Of a stretch of DNA of 64,000 nucleotides, positions 48,028 through 56,189 are shown in pieces. Under the pieces are notes generated by a model that saw nothing but the letters and a program-made list of their open reading frames with translations, had not been told where the DNA came from and did no database searches. Every line of letters begins with the position of its first letter. Position 1 is the stretch's first letter. Origin of the DNA: Rubrivivax sp. (GTDB taxonomy: Bacteria; Pseudomonadota; Gammaproteobacteria; Burkholderiales; Burkholderiaceae_C); assembly GCA_030653385.1 (NCBI GenBank), contig JAURZM010000007.1, positions 1 through 64,000 of the forward strand, written 5' to 3'. The position numbers and the translations under genes were made by a program.

Positions 48028-48613
48028 CACCGCCGCCTCGGGTGTGGCGGTGTCAGGCGGTGCGGGCATGCCGACATGGCTGCTGTTCGCGGCCCTGCTG
48101 GGGGCCTTGCTGCTGTTCTGGGTCATCGGCGCCTACAACCGGCTGGTGGCCATGCGCAACGGCATCGGTGAGGCCTGGTCCAAGGTGCAGCAGGCGCTGG
48201 ACCAGCGCGGCGCTGCTGTGTTGCCCCTGGTGGCCGCGCTGCGCGTACCGATGGCTGCTGAACAGGGTGCGCTCGACAGCTGGTGTCAGGCCCAGGGCGA
48301 TGCCGAAAAGGCCGCGGCTGCGATGAACACCCGGCCGGTGGACGAAGCCCGTGCCCTGGCCTGGGTGGCGGCCGAATCGTGGCAGGCCGCCGCAGCCAGC
48401 CGTGTGCTGGCGCTGCTGGACCAGCACACCGATCTGCGACTGCAAGACCCGGTGGCGCCGCTGACTGCCAGCTGGCGCGAAGCCCAGGCCCGGCTGCCCT
48501 TTGCGCGCCAGAATTTCAACGATGCAGCAGCGGCCTACAACGAGGCGCTGGCGGTGTTCCCGACGCAGATCGTGGCCAGCGGTTTTGGCCTGGGCCGGGC
48601 CGGTCTGATCTGA
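48020..48613 (+). CDS. LemA family protein
   Basis: A 197-residue protein with a single N-terminal TM helix ([20 protein letters not shown]) followed by the LemA signature [24 protein letters not shown] and a helical domain ending [16 protein letters not shown]. LemA proteins are membrane-anchored helical bundles of unclear role. The GTG start at 48020 overlaps the proA stop; an internal ATG at 48068 (MPTWLLF) just before the TM helix is an alternative and removes the Gly/Ala-rich leader. Confidence 0.88.
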   Translation: MADTAASGVAVSGGAGMPTWLLFAALLGALLLFWVIGAYNRLVAMRNGIGEAWSKVQQALDQRGAAVLPLVAALRVPMAAEQGALDSWCQAQGDAEKAAAAMNTRPVDEARALAWVAAESWQAAAASRVLALLDQHTDLRLQDPVAPLTASWREAQARLPFARQNFNDAAAAYNEALAVFPTQIVASGFGLGRAGLI

Positions 48614-48648
48614 AACCCGGGCCTTCGGCGCTTCAGCCCGTCAGCCCT

Positions 48649-49029
48649 TCAGCCCTGCGGACCGCGCGGTGCCAGCCGCTCGGCCACGGGCACGTCGACA
48701 TCACCGTCGAATTCCACCGCGATCTGCATGCACACCGCGCGGCACAGCGTGGCGGCCCGCTCGCTGCCGATGCGGTAGTAGATCTGCGTGGCGTCCCGCC
48801 GCCGTGACAGCACACCGGCGCGGTACAGCGTGGCCAGGTGCTGGCTCATGTTGGGCTGTGTGGTGTCGATTTCGCTCAGCAGCTGCGAGACGTTTTTTTC
48901 ATGCCCGCACAAGGCGCTGATGATCTTCAGGCGAATGGGCGTGGCCAGCAAGCGGAAGAGCTCGGCGGCCGAGTCGAAGACCTGGTCGGATTCGTCGGCA
49001 GCGGTTTGCTGGGCGTTGGGGTGGGCCAT
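48649..49029 (-). CDS. ArsR-family repressor, possible SoxR/SqrR-like persulfide sensor
   Basis: A 126-residue winged-helix repressor: LFRLLATPIRLKIISALC, recognition helix QPNMSQHLATLYRAGVLSRRRD, wing ATQIYYRIGS. It lacks the ELCVCDL-type metal site of ArsR but has Cys41 in helix 2 and Cys96/Cys100 near the end. Persulfide sensors SqrR and BigR use a cysteine at the same place (41/42) and one in the last helix, so a sulfide-responsive role is plausible, given the sulfur-oxidation neighbours. It is 37 bases downstream of the cytochrome c gene on the same strand. Confidence 0.8.
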   Translation of the reverse strand: MAHPNAQQTAADESDQVFDSAAELFRLLATPIRLKIISALCGHEKNVSQLLSEIDTTQPNMSQHLATLYRAGVLSRRRDATQIYYRIGSERAATLCRAVCMQIAVEFDGDVDVPVAERLAPRGPQG

Positions 49030-49066
49030 GGCGCGATTCTGGCGGAGGCTTCAGCGGTGTTGCATG

Positions 49067-49429
49067 TCAGCGGGCAGCAGCCTTGTCCGCAAACCGGTAG
49101 TGGTCGCGCTGCAACACTGCCGCCACGGCCATCACATCTTCGGGAAACAGGCCCAGGTTCAACTCGGTGTTGCAGCGTTCGACCATCGTCAGCAGCGCAC
49201 TGGGCGTGTTCACACGGCCGGCCGGGCGGTAGATGGCCGAACCGTCACCGCCCACCTTGGTGGCATGGCAGGCGCTGCACTTGTGTTCGCTGATCAGACG
49301 CTGGCCCAGCGCCAGGTCTGCGTCGGGGTAGCGGTGCAGTGTGGGCGTCTGGGCTTGCGCCAGCAGCGTGGCGCTCAGCAGCGCCAGGCCACCCAGTCGT
49401 GCGTGCAAACGTGGCAGTGTGCGGGTCAT
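49067..49429 (-). CDS. Small c-type cytochrome
   Basis: A 120-residue exported monoheme cytochrome with a signal peptide (ending LLAQAQ) and one heme motif, CSACH, in LISEHKCSACHATKVGGDG. The axial methionine candidate is in ALLTMVERCN or EDVMAVAAVL. It would carry electrons in the periplasm. Its start overlaps the stop of the thioredoxin-like gene by four bases (ATGA). Confidence 0.88.
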   Translation of the reverse strand: MTRTLPRLHARLGGLALLSATLLAQAQTPTLHRYPDADLALGQRLISEHKCSACHATKVGGDGSAIYRPAGRVNTPSALLTMVERCNTELNLGLFPEDVMAVAAVLQRDHYRFADKAAAR

Positions 49430-49935
49430 GTGCGTCCTTTGCCTTGAGCCAGCTGCAACAGTTCCAGCACGTCTTCTTCGAACATCTCGCCCGGCAGCAC
49501 CTGCTTCAGGCGCCCTTCGCGGTCGACCACCGCCGTCAGCGGGATCATGCGCCTTTCGCTCAGCGCCCCGGCCAGCGCGGCGCGGTCCATCGTGATCGGG
49601 AAGCTGTAGCCCTGTTGCTGCGCATAACGACTGACCGCAGCGGCATCACGGTCACCGGCCACACCCAGCACCCTCAGCGGCAGGCCGGCGGCCAGCGCCG
49701 CGCGGTGCAGCTTTTCCACATGCTGGTTGTGGCGGCGGCAGAAGGGGCAGGTGGTGGTCCAGAAGACCACCACGGTGGGCTGCGCCTGCAGCTGCGCGGC
49801 GGAAAGCCGTGTGCCGTCGAGCAGGGTCACCGAAGGCCAGGCCACCAGTTGCCCGGGCTGCGCCGGCGCGGCTTGCGCCGCTTTCAACAGCAGCAGCGGT
49901 GCAGCGGCCAGCAGCAAGGTGTCGCGGCGCTTCAT
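49426..49935 (-). CDS. TlpA/SoxW-like periplasmic thioredoxin
   Basis: A 169-residue exported thiol protein: signal peptide MKRRDTLLLAAAPLLLLKAA-QA, redox motif CPFC in VVVFWTTTCPFCRRHN, and the cis-proline loop RRMIPLTAVVD. SoxW-type thioredoxins sit in sulfur-oxidation operons and keep Sox carriers reduced; TlpA-type reductants are the alternative. It overlaps the upstream metallo-hydrolase gene by four bases and the cytochrome gene by four. Confidence 0.87.
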   Translation of the reverse strand: MKRRDTLLLAAAPLLLLKAAQAAPAQPGQLVAWPSVTLLDGTRLSAAQLQAQPTVVVFWTTTCPFCRRHNQHVEKLHRAALAAGLPLRVLGVAGDRDAAAVSRYAQQQGYSFPITMDRAALAGALSERRMIPLTAVVDREGRLKQVLPGEMFEEDVLELLQLAQGKGRT

Positions 49936-50906
49936 TTGCCGGCCTGTTCCATCAGCAGGTAGGTGTTGTAGGCGTTGATGCGGTTGGCGGCCCGGAACAG
50001 CGGCAGGTGCTCGAAACGCGACCAGTCGGCCTTGGCATAGGCCTCTTCGAAAGGCTCCAGGTTGTCGGCCGCCTGGCCCATGGTCTTGCGCAGGTGCTGC
50101 AGGTAGTCGCGGGTGAGCTTCAGGTCGACCTGCGCGCTGGTCGACACCGGCCCGTGGCCGGGCACGATGGTGTCGACGCGGAAAGCCAGCAGGCGGTCCA
50201 GTGCCTCGATCCAGCGCCCGCTGTCGGCCTGGCCGACAAAGGGCACACGGCCGCGGAAGACCAGGTCGCCAGCGATCAGCAGGTGCTGCTGCGGCAGCAT
50301 CACCACCAGGTCTTCGGGCGTGTGCGCCGGGCCGGCGGGCTGCAGCACGAAGTCCACACCCCCCAGCGTGAAACGGGTGGTCTCGGTGACCCAGCGGTCG
50401 GCTGCCACCAGGCGCGTCTTGGCGTCGATCCAGGGTGCCAGTTCTACGCGGCTGGCCTGCAGCCGCAAGGCCGCGTTGTCGCTGTGCAGATAGGCCTGGC
50501 CGGCCTGGTGCGCGGTGATGGTGGCGCCCAGGTCCTTGAACACCTGCAGCCCGTAGATGTGATCGGCGTGGTAGTGGGTGACGATCAGGTGCTTGATGGG
50601 CTGCGGCGTAATGCGTTGGATGGCCACCACCAGCTCACGCGCCAGCGCCGGCGAACCCAGCGCGTCGACCACCACCACGCCGGCGGGTGTGACGACAAAG
50701 GCCGCGTTGCTGATGAAGTTGCGGTTGGCCGGGCTGCCCAAAGCCGATTCGCCCTGCACCATCCACACACCCGGTGCCACGGCCACCGGCTCCACCGGTT
50801 GGGCCACCACAGGCAGGGCGAATGCCAGGCTGGCCAAGGCCAAGGCCCAGCACCTTTGCAGGTGCCGGCCCAGGCGGCGGGTAAATACCGTCGAGGGTGT
50901 GTTCAT
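49932..50906 (-). CDS. MBL-fold metallo-hydrolase, SoxH-like
   Basis: A 324-residue exported enzyme of the metallo-beta-lactamase fold. The zinc motif is HYHADH in LIVTHYHADHIYGLQVF; further metal ligands are H in PAGPAHTPEDLVV, D in LIAGDLVFRGRVP and H in IVPGHGPVS. A signal-like segment precedes (ALALASLAFALPVVAQP). SoxH-like hydrolases accompany sulfur-oxidation genes and are thought to act on periplasmic thiol or quinone adducts. I use the second ATG (50906); one at 50918 is possible. It is first in a minus-strand operon facing the cytochrome/FCSD operon. Confidence 0.87.
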   Translation of the reverse strand: MNTPSTVFTRRLGRHLQRCWALALASLAFALPVVAQPVEPVAVAPGVWMVQGESALGSPANRNFISNAAFVVTPAGVVVVDALGSPALARELVVAIQRITPQPIKHLIVTHYHADHIYGLQVFKDLGATITAHQAGQAYLHSDNAALRLQASRVELAPWIDAKTRLVAADRWVTETTRFTLGGVDFVLQPAGPAHTPEDLVVMLPQQHLLIAGDLVFRGRVPFVGQADSGRWIEALDRLLAFRVDTIVPGHGPVSTSAQVDLKLTRDYLQHLRKTMGQAADNLEPFEEAYAKADWSRFEHLPLFRAANRINAYNTYLLMEQAGK

Positions 50907-50936
50907 AAAACCGTACATTCGTATGCAGTGATATTA
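50903..50936. promoter_or_regulatory. AT-rich divergent control region, possible ArsR operator
   Basis: This 34-base stretch is markedly AT-rich in a GC-rich setting. It contains TAATAT on the minus strand (50931-50936), a -10-like box lying 12 bases before the first possible ATG of the metallo-hydrolase gene. ArsR-family repressors bind AT-rich imperfect palindromes in such places. The exact operator could not be defined. Confidence 0.4.
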
Positions 50937-51020
50937 GACGCCTGCGCTGCCGCCAGAGCAAGCCCGGTTTTGCAGCCACAAACTGCAGACTGCCTGCCAG
51001 AACCGAGTAACCACCCGGAG

Positions 51021-51048
51021 TTGATGCACCCTGGTCAGACCGCAGAAT
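51021..51048 (+). promoter_or_regulatory. Possible promoter of the cytochrome c/FCSD operon
   Basis: TTGATG (51021-51026) followed after 16 nt by CAGAAT (51043-51048), the same -10 as in the rRNA promoter of this window. Transcription would start about 22 bases before the ATG at 51077. Confidence 0.4.
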
Positions 51049-51076
51049 GCGCGAGTGTGAACACGAGGAGACACCG

Positions 51077-51409
51077 ATGACCCGAACCCGACGCGCCCTG
51101 TCGGCCACGCACCTGGCGCTGGCCACCCTGGCACTGGCCACCACCGGCGGCTTCGCCCAGGCCCAGGACGTGAACCTGGCCCGCAACCTGGCCGCCACCT
51201 GCGCCAATTGCCATGGCACCAACGGCAACGCGCGGGGTGACATGAAGCCGCTGGCCGGTGTGTCGGCCGACAAGATCGTCGCGATGCTGGCCGACTACAA
51301 AAACGGCAACCAGCCCGCCACCATCATGCACCAGATCAGCAAGGGTTACACCGACGAGCAGATCAAGCTCATCGCCAGCTTTTTCGCTGCGCAGAAGCCT
51401 GCCAAATGA
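51077..51409 (+). CDS. Monoheme cytochrome c, probable electron acceptor of sulfide dehydrogenase
   Basis: A 110-residue exported cytochrome: signal peptide ending GGFAQAQ, heme motif CANCH in AATCANCHGTNGNARGDM, and an axial-Met candidate in ATIMHQISKGYTDEQIKL. In sulfide-oxidising bacteria such a subunit (FccA/SoxE type) takes electrons from the flavoprotein encoded next. GAGGAG stands seven bases before the ATG at 51077. It is followed by the FCSD gene with the stop and the next ribosome site overlapping. Confidence 0.92.
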   Translation: MTRTRRALSATHLALATLALATTGGFAQAQDVNLARNLAATCANCHGTNGNARGDMKPLAGVSADKIVAMLADYKNGNQPATIMHQISKGYTDEQIKLIASFFAAQKPAK

Positions 51410-51420
51410 GGAGCGGCACC

Positions 51421-52731
51421 ATGAACAACAAGACATCGCTCGACCTCAACAGCCCGCTGTCGCGCCGCCACCTGCTGGGTGCCGGCCTGGCCGTCGGCAG
51501 CCTGGCGCTGGCCGGTTGTGCCACCGGCATGTCCAGCGGCCCGTCCATCGGCCGGGTGGTCATCGTCGGCGGCGGTTACGGCGGCGCCACGGCCGCGCGT
51601 TACCTGAAGATGTGGGCCAACGTCGACGTCACGCTGGTCGAACGCAACACCAGCTTCGTCAGCTGCCCCATCAGCAACCTGGTGCTGGGTGGCCACAAGC
51701 AGATGGCCGACATCACACGTGGCTACGACGGCCTGCGCGCGCTGGGTGTGAAGGTGGTTCAAGGCGACGTGACTGCGGTCGACGCCGCGGCCAAGAAGGT
51801 GCGGCTGGCCGGTGGCAACGAACTGCCCTACGACCGCCTGATCCTGTCGCCTGGCATCGACTTCATGCTCGACGGCACACCCGGCCTGTCGGCCGCGCTG
51901 GACAGCGGCCGTGTGCTGCACAGCTGGAAGGCCGGCCCGCAGACCGTGGCGCTGCGCCAGCAGTTGCAGGCCATGCCCGACGGCGGTGTCTACGCCCTGT
52001 CCATTCCGCTGGCGCCCTACCGCTGCCCGCCAGGGCCCTACGAACGGGCCTGCATGGTGGCCAGCTACTTCAAGCAGCACAAGCCACGTTCGAAGGTGCT
52101 GATCCTGGACGGCAACCCGGACATCACGTCCAAGAAGGGCCTGTTCATGGCCGCCTGGGAACGGCATTACAAGGGCATCATCGAATACCGGCCCAACGCG
52201 GCATTGAAGGAAGTCAGCGGCAGCGCGGGTGCGATGGTGGCCAAGCTGGAATTCGAAGACGTGAAGGCCGACGTGCTGAACGTCATTCCGCCCCAGCGCG
52301 GTGGCGATATCGCACGCAGCGCCGGCCTGCTGAACATGAACAACCGCTGGGTGGGCGTGAACTGGCTCACCATGGAAAGCACCGCGGTGCCCGGCATCCA
52401 CGTGCTGGGCGACGCCACCTTCAGCGCGCCGGCCATGCCCAAGAGTGGCCACATGGCCAACCAGCACGCCAAGGTGGCGGCAGCAGCCATCATCGAACTG
52501 CTGCAGGGCAAGCCGGTGAACACGGCGCCAGTGGTCATGAACACCTGCTACAGCTTTGTCACCGCGCAGGACGTGGTGCACGTGGCCAGCGTTCACCAGT
52601 ACGACAACAACGACAAGACCTTCAAGACGGTGCCGGGTTCGGGTGGTGTCAGCGCAGCGGCCAACCAGATCGAAGGCCGCTATGCACTGAGCTGGGCCGA
52701 CAACATCTGGAACGACATGCTGAATGTCTGA
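51421..52731 (+). CDS. fccB: Flavocytochrome c sulfide dehydrogenase, flavoprotein subunit (SoxF/FccB-like)
   Basis: A 436-residue periplasmic FAD enzyme oxidising sulfide and passing electrons to cytochrome c. It has a twin-arginine signal (SRRHLLGAGLAVGSLALAGC), so it is exported folded; a lipobox-like LAGC could anchor it. The FAD-binding GGGYGGATAARYLK follows. The covalent-FAD cysteine region is SFVSCPISNLVLGG; the redox cysteines are in PYRCPPGPYERACM and NTCYSFVTAQD; the C-terminal membrane-near segment is LSWADNIWNDML. The start at 51421 has GAGGAG upstream. It ends 31 bases before a perfect 16-bp hairpin. Confidence 0.93.
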   Translation: MNNKTSLDLNSPLSRRHLLGAGLAVGSLALAGCATGMSSGPSIGRVVIVGGGYGGATAARYLKMWANVDVTLVERNTSFVSCPISNLVLGGHKQMADITRGYDGLRALGVKVVQGDVTAVDAAAKKVRLAGGNELPYDRLILSPGIDFMLDGTPGLSAALDSGRVLHSWKAGPQTVALRQQLQAMPDGGVYALSIPLAPYRCPPGPYERACMVASYFKQHKPRSKVLILDGNPDITSKKGLFMAAWERHYKGIIEYRPNAALKEVSGSAGAMVAKLEFEDVKADVLNVIPPQRGGDIARSAGLLNMNNRWVGVNWLTMESTAVPGIHVLGDATFSAPAMPKSGHMANQHAKVAAAAIIELLQGKPVNTAPVVMNTCYSFVTAQDVVHVASVHQYDNNDKTFKTVPGSGGVSAAANQIEGRYALSWADNIWNDMLNV

Positions 52732-52762
52732 GTGCCGACAGCCGCGGTAGCGGCCACTCACA

Positions 52763-52799
52763 GCGCGGCCCTGTCCCAGCATCTGGGACAGGGCCGCGC
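52763..52799. promoter_or_regulatory. Perfect 16-bp inverted repeat; terminator or candidate IclR operator
   Basis: Arms 52763-52778 and 52784-52799 are perfectly complementary with a five-base loop. No T-run follows, so it is not a standard intrinsic terminator, although it may still stop fccB transcription. Its centre, GTCCCAGCATCTGGGAC, shares 14 of 16 positions with GTTCCACCATCTGGGA at the IclR gene (62667-62682). It lies 58 bases before the first gene of the aldarate operon. Confidence 0.55.
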
Positions 52800-52856
52800 C
52801 ACTTGGGGATGACCGCCGTTGTCCCGGCCAGAAGCGGGGCGAACAATCCGCCGGCC

Positions 52857-53957
52857 ATGTACATCAGCGAGCAGCTTCTGAACCCCAACGCCCGGCGGCT
52901 GCGCCTGTCGGCGCAGTTCGGTGTGCAGCACGTGGTGCTGGACAACCGCGGCGCCGAAGGGGTGTCGTCGGCCACCGGCGGTGTCATCGCCTGGGACACC
53001 ACGAAGCTGCGCGACTACCGCCGCTGGGTCGAAGGTTTCGACCTCAAGCTGGACGTGTTTGCGCTGGACGTGGGGTCCATCCTGCTCGACAGCCTGGTCG
53101 ACCTGGAAGGCGCGAAAAAAAGCCGCGACATGCTGGCCCGCAACATCGCCGTGGCAGCCGAAGCCGGCATCAGCTGCCTGAAGTACAACGTCCAGATGGT
53201 GGGCATCACGCGCACGGCGCTCAAGCCCGGGCGCGGCGGCTGCAGCAATTCCGGCTTCTGCCACGCCGAGTACACCCCCGAAGCCGACCGCCAGCATTCC
53301 TACTGGGGCGTGGGTTACCCCAGCGCCCAGGCCACCGGTGGCAGCAGCAGCGCGCTGCTGTGCGGCCAGAAGCAAGCCCGCGAAGTGCCGCCAGTGACGG
53401 AGAAGGCCGGCTGGGACGCGATCGAATTCCTGGTCGAAGGCCTGGTCGACGCGGCCGACCGCGCCGGCGTGCGACTGGCCTGCCACCCGCACGACCCGGC
53501 CTACCCGGTGGGCGGCCTGAACGGCATCGAACACGTGATGGGCTCGGTGGATGGCATGCGCCGTTTCCTGGCCCTGAGCCCGAGCCCGAACCACGGCCTG
53601 AACTTCTGCCAGGGCACGGTGGCCGAGATGTTCACCCAACCCGGCGAAGCGCTGATCCCGGTGATCGAGGAGTTTGCCGCCACCGGCCGCATCTTCATGG
53701 TCCATTTCCGCAACATCCGCGGCGGCTACCTCGACTTCCAGGAAGTGTTTCCCGACGAAGGCGATGTCGACATGTTCCAGGCCGTCAAGGCCTACCAACG
53801 TGGCGGTTATGCAGGCCCGCTATGCCCCGACCATGTGCCCTTGAGCGAACTCGACGAAGGCCGGGAACGTTTCATGGGTTTTGCCCTGGGTTACACCCGC
53901 GGCTTGCTGCAGGCGGCCGGTGTGTGGCACACCGCCGGCCACCGCACCGACCATTGA
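52857..53957 (+). CDS. Mannonate dehydratase (UxuA) family protein
   Basis: A 366-residue TIM-barrel protein. Segments align by eye with E. coli UxuA: LACHPHDPAYPVGGL (UxuA VHPDDPPRPILGL), NFCQGTVAEM, FMVHFRNIRG, GDVDMFQAVKA and CPDHVP, which include the metal ligands His, Cys, His and Asp. It would dehydrate a sugar acid to a 2-keto-3-deoxy acid; with this neighbourhood the substrate may not be mannonate. The ATG at 52857 has no strong ribosome site; an ATG at 52809 is possible. First plus-strand gene of the aldarate cluster; the Bug gene follows 28 bases later. Confidence 0.82.
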   Translation: MYISEQLLNPNARRLRLSAQFGVQHVVLDNRGAEGVSSATGGVIAWDTTKLRDYRRWVEGFDLKLDVFALDVGSILLDSLVDLEGAKKSRDMLARNIAVAAEAGISCLKYNVQMVGITRTALKPGRGGCSNSGFCHAEYTPEADRQHSYWGVGYPSAQATGGSSSALLCGQKQAREVPPVTEKAGWDAIEFLVEGLVDAADRAGVRLACHPHDPAYPVGGLNGIEHVMGSVDGMRRFLALSPSPNHGLNFCQGTVAEMFTQPGEALIPVIEEFAATGRIFMVHFRNIRGGYLDFQEVFPDEGDVDMFQAVKAYQRGGYAGPLCPDHVPLSELDEGRERFMGFALGYTRGLLQAAGVWHTAGHRTDH

Positions 53958-53985
53958 TCCGATCACACCACAGGAGACATCAACC

Positions 53986-54972
53986 ATGACCCGACGCACC
54001 CTGCTGGCGGCTGCCGCTGCCGCCCTGAGCCTGCTGGCCCTGCCCGTGCTGGCGCAGGACAACTGGCCCACCAAACCGGTGAAGATCATCGTGCCCTTCC
54101 CACCCGGTGGCACCAGCGACGTGATGGCGCGCATGGCCGGCGAAGCGCTGAGCAAGGAACTGGGGCAGCAGTTCATCATCGAGAACCTGGGTGGTGCCGG
54201 TGGCACCACCGGCACCGCGCGTGCCGCCAAGGCCACACCCGACGGCTACACGCTGGTGCTCACCGGCGTGGGCAGCAACGCCGTGGCCCACGGGCTGGAC
54301 CCCAAGCTGGCCTACGACAGCAACCGGGACTTCGTGCACATCAGCCAGATCCACAGTGGACCCAATGTGCTGGTGGTGCACCCCGACCAGCCTTTCAAGA
54401 CCTTCAAGGAACTGGTCGACTACGTGCGCGCCAACCCGGGCAAGCTGAACTACGGCTACACCCACGCGGCCAGCGGCCACATGGCGATGGAACTGCTCAA
54501 GCAGGTGGGTGGTGTGAGAGGCCAGCCGCTGTTCATCGTGGGCATTCCCTACCGCGGCGGCGGCCCGATGCTGACCGACCTGCTGGGCAACCAGATCCCG
54601 ATGATGTTCATCAACCAGGACGCGGCCCTGCAGCACGTGCGCGCCGGCAAGCTTCGCGCGCTGGCCGTCACCAGCCTGGAGCGCAACCCGCAGTACCCGG
54701 ACGTGCCCACCATCGCCGAAAGCGGCCTGAAGGGTTACGTGGCACTCAGCTGGAGCGGCCTGTCGGCCATCAAGGGCACACCACAGCCCATCATCGACAA
54801 GCTGGAAGTGGCCATGAAGAAGATCATGAGCAGCCCCGAGATCAAGCAGCGCATGGAGTCGGTGGGCTTTGTGGTGCCGGTGCAGGGCAGCGCGCACTAC
54901 ACCAAGTTCGTCAAGGACGAGATCGACCTCTGGACCAAGGTCATCAACACCGCCGGCATCAAGCCCAACTGA
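53986..54972 (+). CDS. Bug/TctC family periplasmic solute-binding protein
   Basis: A 328-residue exported receptor. The signal peptide is MTRRTLLAAAAAALSLLALP-VLAQ; the family pattern continues with VKIIVPFPPGGTSDVMARMA, FIIENLGGAGGTTGTARA, YTLVLTGVGSN, and KLRALAVTSLERNPQYPDVPT. By position between two sugar-acid dehydratase genes it probably binds an aldarate or aldonate. No TctAB membrane genes are in the window. CAGGAG precedes the ATG by about ten bases. Confidence 0.93.
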   Translation: MTRRTLLAAAAAALSLLALPVLAQDNWPTKPVKIIVPFPPGGTSDVMARMAGEALSKELGQQFIIENLGGAGGTTGTARAAKATPDGYTLVLTGVGSNAVAHGLDPKLAYDSNRDFVHISQIHSGPNVLVVHPDQPFKTFKELVDYVRANPGKLNYGYTHAASGHMAMELLKQVGGVRGQPLFIVGIPYRGGGPMLTDLLGNQIPMMFINQDAALQHVRAGKLRALAVTSLERNPQYPDVPTIAESGLKGYVALSWSGLSAIKGTPQPIIDKLEVAMKKIMSSPEIKQRMESVGFVVPVQGSAHYTKFVKDEIDLWTKVINTAGIKPN

Positions 54973-54985
54973 CAGCAGGCCCCCG

Positions 54986-56179
54986 ATGAAGCAGCCCACC
55001 CGCCTGATCGCGGCCAACCCGCTGGCCGCCGGCCTGGCCACCGGCGAGGCCACCACCGACCGCATCGAGTGGGTGAAGCTGCATCTGACTTTCCTGCCAC
55101 TGGCCAGCCCCATCAGCGACGCCAAGGTGCTGACGGGGCGGCAGAAGCCGTTGACCGAGATCGCCTTTCTGTTTGCCGAGATCGCGACAAAACAAGGGCA
55201 TCACGGCATCGGCTTTTCCTACAGCAAACGGGCCGGCGGGCCGGGGCAGTACGAACACGCCAAGGAAATCGCGCCGGCGCTGCTGGGCGAAGACCCGAAC
55301 GACATCGCACGCTTGTGGGACAAACTTTGCTGGGCAGGCGCCAGCGTGGGCCGCAGCGGGCTGGCCACGCAGGCCATCGCGGCTTTCGACATTGCGCTGT
55401 GGGACCTGAAAGCCAAACGCGCCGGCCTGCCGCTGGCCAAGCTGCTGGGCGCACACCGCGACAGCGTGCAGGTCTACAACACCAGCGGCGGTTACCTGAG
55501 CGCGCCCATCGAAACGGTGCTGGACAACGTCGAAGCGGCCATTGCGCGGGGCATCGGCGGCATCAAGATCAAGGTCGGCCAGCCCGACCCGATGATCGAC
55601 CTGCAACGGGTGCAAGCCGTGCACGAATGCATCAACGGCCGCGTGGCGATGATGATCGACGCCAACCAGCAATGGGACCGCAGCACCGCGCAGCGTTTTG
55701 GCAAGCTGGTGGAGCCGCTGAACCTGACCTGGATCGAAGAACCGCTGGACGCCTACGACGCCGAGGGCCACGCCGCGCTGGCCGCGATGCTGGACACGCC
55801 GATTGCCACCGGCGAGATGCTGACCAGCCCGGCCGAACACTGGGAACTGATCCGCCACCGCAGCGTGGACTTCATCCAGCCCGATGCACCGCGTGTGGGT
55901 GGCATCACGCCGATGCTGAAGATCATGGCGCTGGCCGACCAGGCACGCATCCGCATGGCGCCGCACTTCGCGATGGAAATCCACCTGCACCTGAGTGCCT
56001 CATACGCACACGGGCCGTGGGTCGAACATTTCGAATGGCTGGAGCCGATGTTCAACGAAAGACTGCACATTGCCGACGGCCGCATGTTTGTGCCGAACCG
56101 GCCCGGGCTGGGTTTTTCGCTCAGCGAACAGGCCGCGCGCTGGACACAGCAGACGGTGGAGTTCGGCAAGCGGCCCTGA
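54986..56179 (+). CDS. L-talarate/galactarate dehydratase (enolase superfamily)
   Basis: A 397-residue mandelate-racemase-group enzyme that removes water from galactarate or L-talarate to give 5-keto-4-deoxy-glucarate. The sequence follows the known Salmonella/Polaromonas TalrD/GalrD closely (DRIEWVKLHLTFLPLASP, SDAKVLTGRQKPLTE, FSYSKRAGGPG, WAGASVGRSG). The KxK base is in GGIKIKVGQ, Mg ligands in MIDANQQW, WIEEPLDAYD and ATGEML, and the His of APHFAMEIHLHLSASY. It starts 13 bases after the Bug stop in the same operon. Confidence 0.93.
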   Translation: MKQPTRLIAANPLAAGLATGEATTDRIEWVKLHLTFLPLASPISDAKVLTGRQKPLTEIAFLFAEIATKQGHHGIGFSYSKRAGGPGQYEHAKEIAPALLGEDPNDIARLWDKLCWAGASVGRSGLATQAIAAFDIALWDLKAKRAGLPLAKLLGAHRDSVQVYNTSGGYLSAPIETVLDNVEAAIARGIGGIKIKVGQPDPMIDLQRVQAVHECINGRVAMMIDANQQWDRSTAQRFGKLVEPLNLTWIEEPLDAYDAEGHAALAAMLDTPIATGEMLTSPAEHWELIRHRSVDFIQPDAPRVGGITPMLKIMALADQARIRMAPHFAMEIHLHLSASYAHGPWVEHFEWLEPMFNERLHIADGRMFVPNRPGLGFSLSEQAARWTQQTVEFGKRP

Positions 56180-56189
56180 GCCTGGCGCT

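Noticed and set aside
51258..52856. Long N-terminal extension of the mannonate-dehydratase-like frame
   Set aside because: The extension is antisense-free but lies in another frame of the FCSD gene; the family N-terminus begins at 52857.
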